Origin: Megamerina dolium | Lineage: Eukaryota > Arthropoda > Insecta > Diptera > Megamerinidae | Reading direction: 5' to 3' | NCBI GenBank assembly: GCA_963854835.1 | Contig: OY978527.1 | Coordinates: forward strand, 27,669,529-27,733,528 | DNA length: 64,000 bases | Shown here: piece after piece, positions 62,568 through 64,000 of the stretch | How positions within the stretch are numbered: the first letter of the stretch is position 1 | Layout of the letters: every line of letters begins with the position of its first letter | Notes under the pieces: model-generated | Seen by the model: the letters and a program-made list of their open reading frames with translations, nothing else | Databases searched by the model: none | What the model was told of the DNA's origin: nothing | Position numbers and translations under genes: made by a program

Positions 62568-64000
62568 TTAGTGTATACATATATCAGCAATTTGTTCATC
62601 TGTACTGATATATTCCAATTCGAAATATTTTTCTTGAAATTTCTCACGAATATAGTGATACTGAACGTCGATGTGTTTAGTTCTCTTGTGAAAAACAGGA
62701 TTTTTGACCAAACGAATTGCACTCTGATTATCCATGTAAAATTTTGCATCAAAAACTTCATTATCTTTTAATTCAGCCACCAAATGTTTAAGCCAAATTA
62801 ATTCTTTTACACCATGACATGCAGCAACATATTCTGACTCTGTTGATGACGTTGAAACAGATTGTTGTCTCATTGATGCCCAACTTATGACACCAGAACC
62901 AATATGAAACACATAACCTTTTGTTGATATTCTTGTTTCACTATCACCAGCATAATCTGCATCACTGTATCCAATGAGTCAAACTTATCATCACTTTTGT
63001 AAAGAATACACAAATTAGCAGTACCCCTGAGATATTTAAATATGCGTTTAACTGCATTGGCATGAGCATTACTTGGACCATCAAGATATCGACTAACAAC
63101 ACCAACAGCATAACTGATATCTGGTTTTGTACCAACAGTTAAGTACATTAAACTGCCAACAGCCTCACGATATGGATAATTCATATCCCTTTCATCATTT
63201 ACAAAATCGCCAAGATTTTGATTACTATCAGCTGGTGTAGACACAGTCTTACAATCACTCATGTTGAAACGATTCAATATCTTCTTAACGTACGCTTCCT
63301 GATGAATTAAAATTGAACCATTTGTATGATGAACCATTTGATGAAAAAATGTTTTGCATCAAATACTTTGATTTCAAAATGCTCTTCCATGTATGTTGTT
63401 ACCAGTTCAATTTCTTGCATATCATAAGCCAATATTAGACCATGATCCACATAAATCACGATGATAATAAACTTGTTAGCTTCTCTTCTAATAAAAACAC
63501 ATGGATCAACATCAGATACTTTAAATTTGAAGTGACGAATAAACGAAGTTAACTTTTCATTCCAACATCTGGATGCCTGTTTGAGTCTATATAAATCTTT
63601 AACCGATTTGCACACACGATTTGTTCCATCTTCATATCCAATTGGTTGCTTCATGTAAACATTTTCTTTTAAATCACCATAAAGAAATGCAGCCTTAACA
63701 TCAAATTGTTTGATTTGCATTTTATTCATTGCTGCTAATGATAAAATTGCACGAAATGAAGTGTATTTAACCACAGGACTGAATGTCTCTTCATATTCGA
63801 TTCCATACTGTTGAGTAAATCCACGAATCACCAATTTTGCTTTAAATCGATCAATCGTGCCATCAGTGTTTTCTTTAACTTTAAACACCTAACGATTATC
63901 AATTACCTTTTGATTTTCAGGTGGCTCAACCAAAATTCATGTATGATTTTTAATTAATGAATTATATTCATCATCCGTTGCACACTTCCACTGCTCCATT
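62568..64000 (-). pseudogene. pol: Copia-2: RT and RNase H, runs off the window
   Basis: 63307-63888 (193 aa) carries copia RT motifs: KAKLVIRGFTQQYGIEYEETFSPVVKY, QFDVKAAFLYGDL, LYRLKQASRCWNE. The catalytic box reads IYVDHGLIL: the second Asp is His. 62885-63337 encodes MSDCKTVSTPAD and YREAVGSLMYLTVGTKPDISYAV. 62568-62912 encodes the RNase H end ([46 protein letters not shown]). 63889-64000 continues upstream with in-frame TGA and TAG codons (both at places where Trp is usual). Distinct from copia-1 in sequence. Confidence 0.93.

Overview
The window looks like a transposable-element 'graveyard' from an insect, most likely a fly. It is AT-rich and I found no convincing host protein-coding gene, rRNA or functional tRNA gene. 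The inference to insects rests on env-bearing errantiviruses (gypsy-type endogenous retroviruses) with an 11-nt tRNA-Ser primer site, a BEL/Pao element, two copia elements, an R2-like LINE, Tc1, PIF/Harbinger, pogo and hAT sequences. Species cannot be told from the sequence. A tRNA-derived SINE argues mildly against Drosophila.

Layout. 1-1245: integrase of a decayed Ty3/gypsy element (G0). 1246-10565: old errantivirus ERV-A, carrying a 1642-bp Tc1 element (3328-4969). 10566-12665: unassigned AT-rich DNA. 12666-13370: an unrecognised TE-like ORF. 13459-23903: three (AT)n tracts separating two Ty3/gypsy elements (S1, S2) whose Gag starts with a SAP domain; S2 carries a 2755-bp DNA transposon (20324-23078, TCGA target duplication, tentatively Sola-like). 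24052-24800: a tandem duplication and a MITE-like inverted repeat. 24985-34619: a gypsy element (G4) whose gag is split by ERV-B (26501-34270), a young near-intact errantivirus with 315-bp LTRs that differ at 2 positions. 35025-38353: Harbinger transposase piece, a rearranged gypsy fragment (G5) and a spliced Myb/SANT-like gene. 38670-50330: gypsy G6, whose 5' LTR was hit by copia-1 (42584-47915) and by a deleted gypsy (G7, 48068-50326); copia-1 holds a hAT element, which holds a SINE. 50370-64000: R2-like LINE, Harbinger transposase core, a Harbinger-like MITE, an APE-type LINE, BEL/Pao, pogo and a second copia running off the window end.

How the parts fit. There is no pathway of cooperating genes. 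The order of insertion can be read from intact target-site duplications: ERV-B into G4 (CACG), copia-1 into G6 (GTATT), hAT into copia-1 (GTCATCAG), SINE into hAT (CGAATTTTTATG), Sola-like into S2 (TCGA), Tc1 into ERV-A (TA). Twenty of 22 orientable elements lie on the minus strand. Gene absence, one-sided orientation, errantivirus enrichment and many broken copies together resemble a uni-strand piRNA cluster of the flamenco type. That is my main hypothesis; it is inference and needs small-RNA data.
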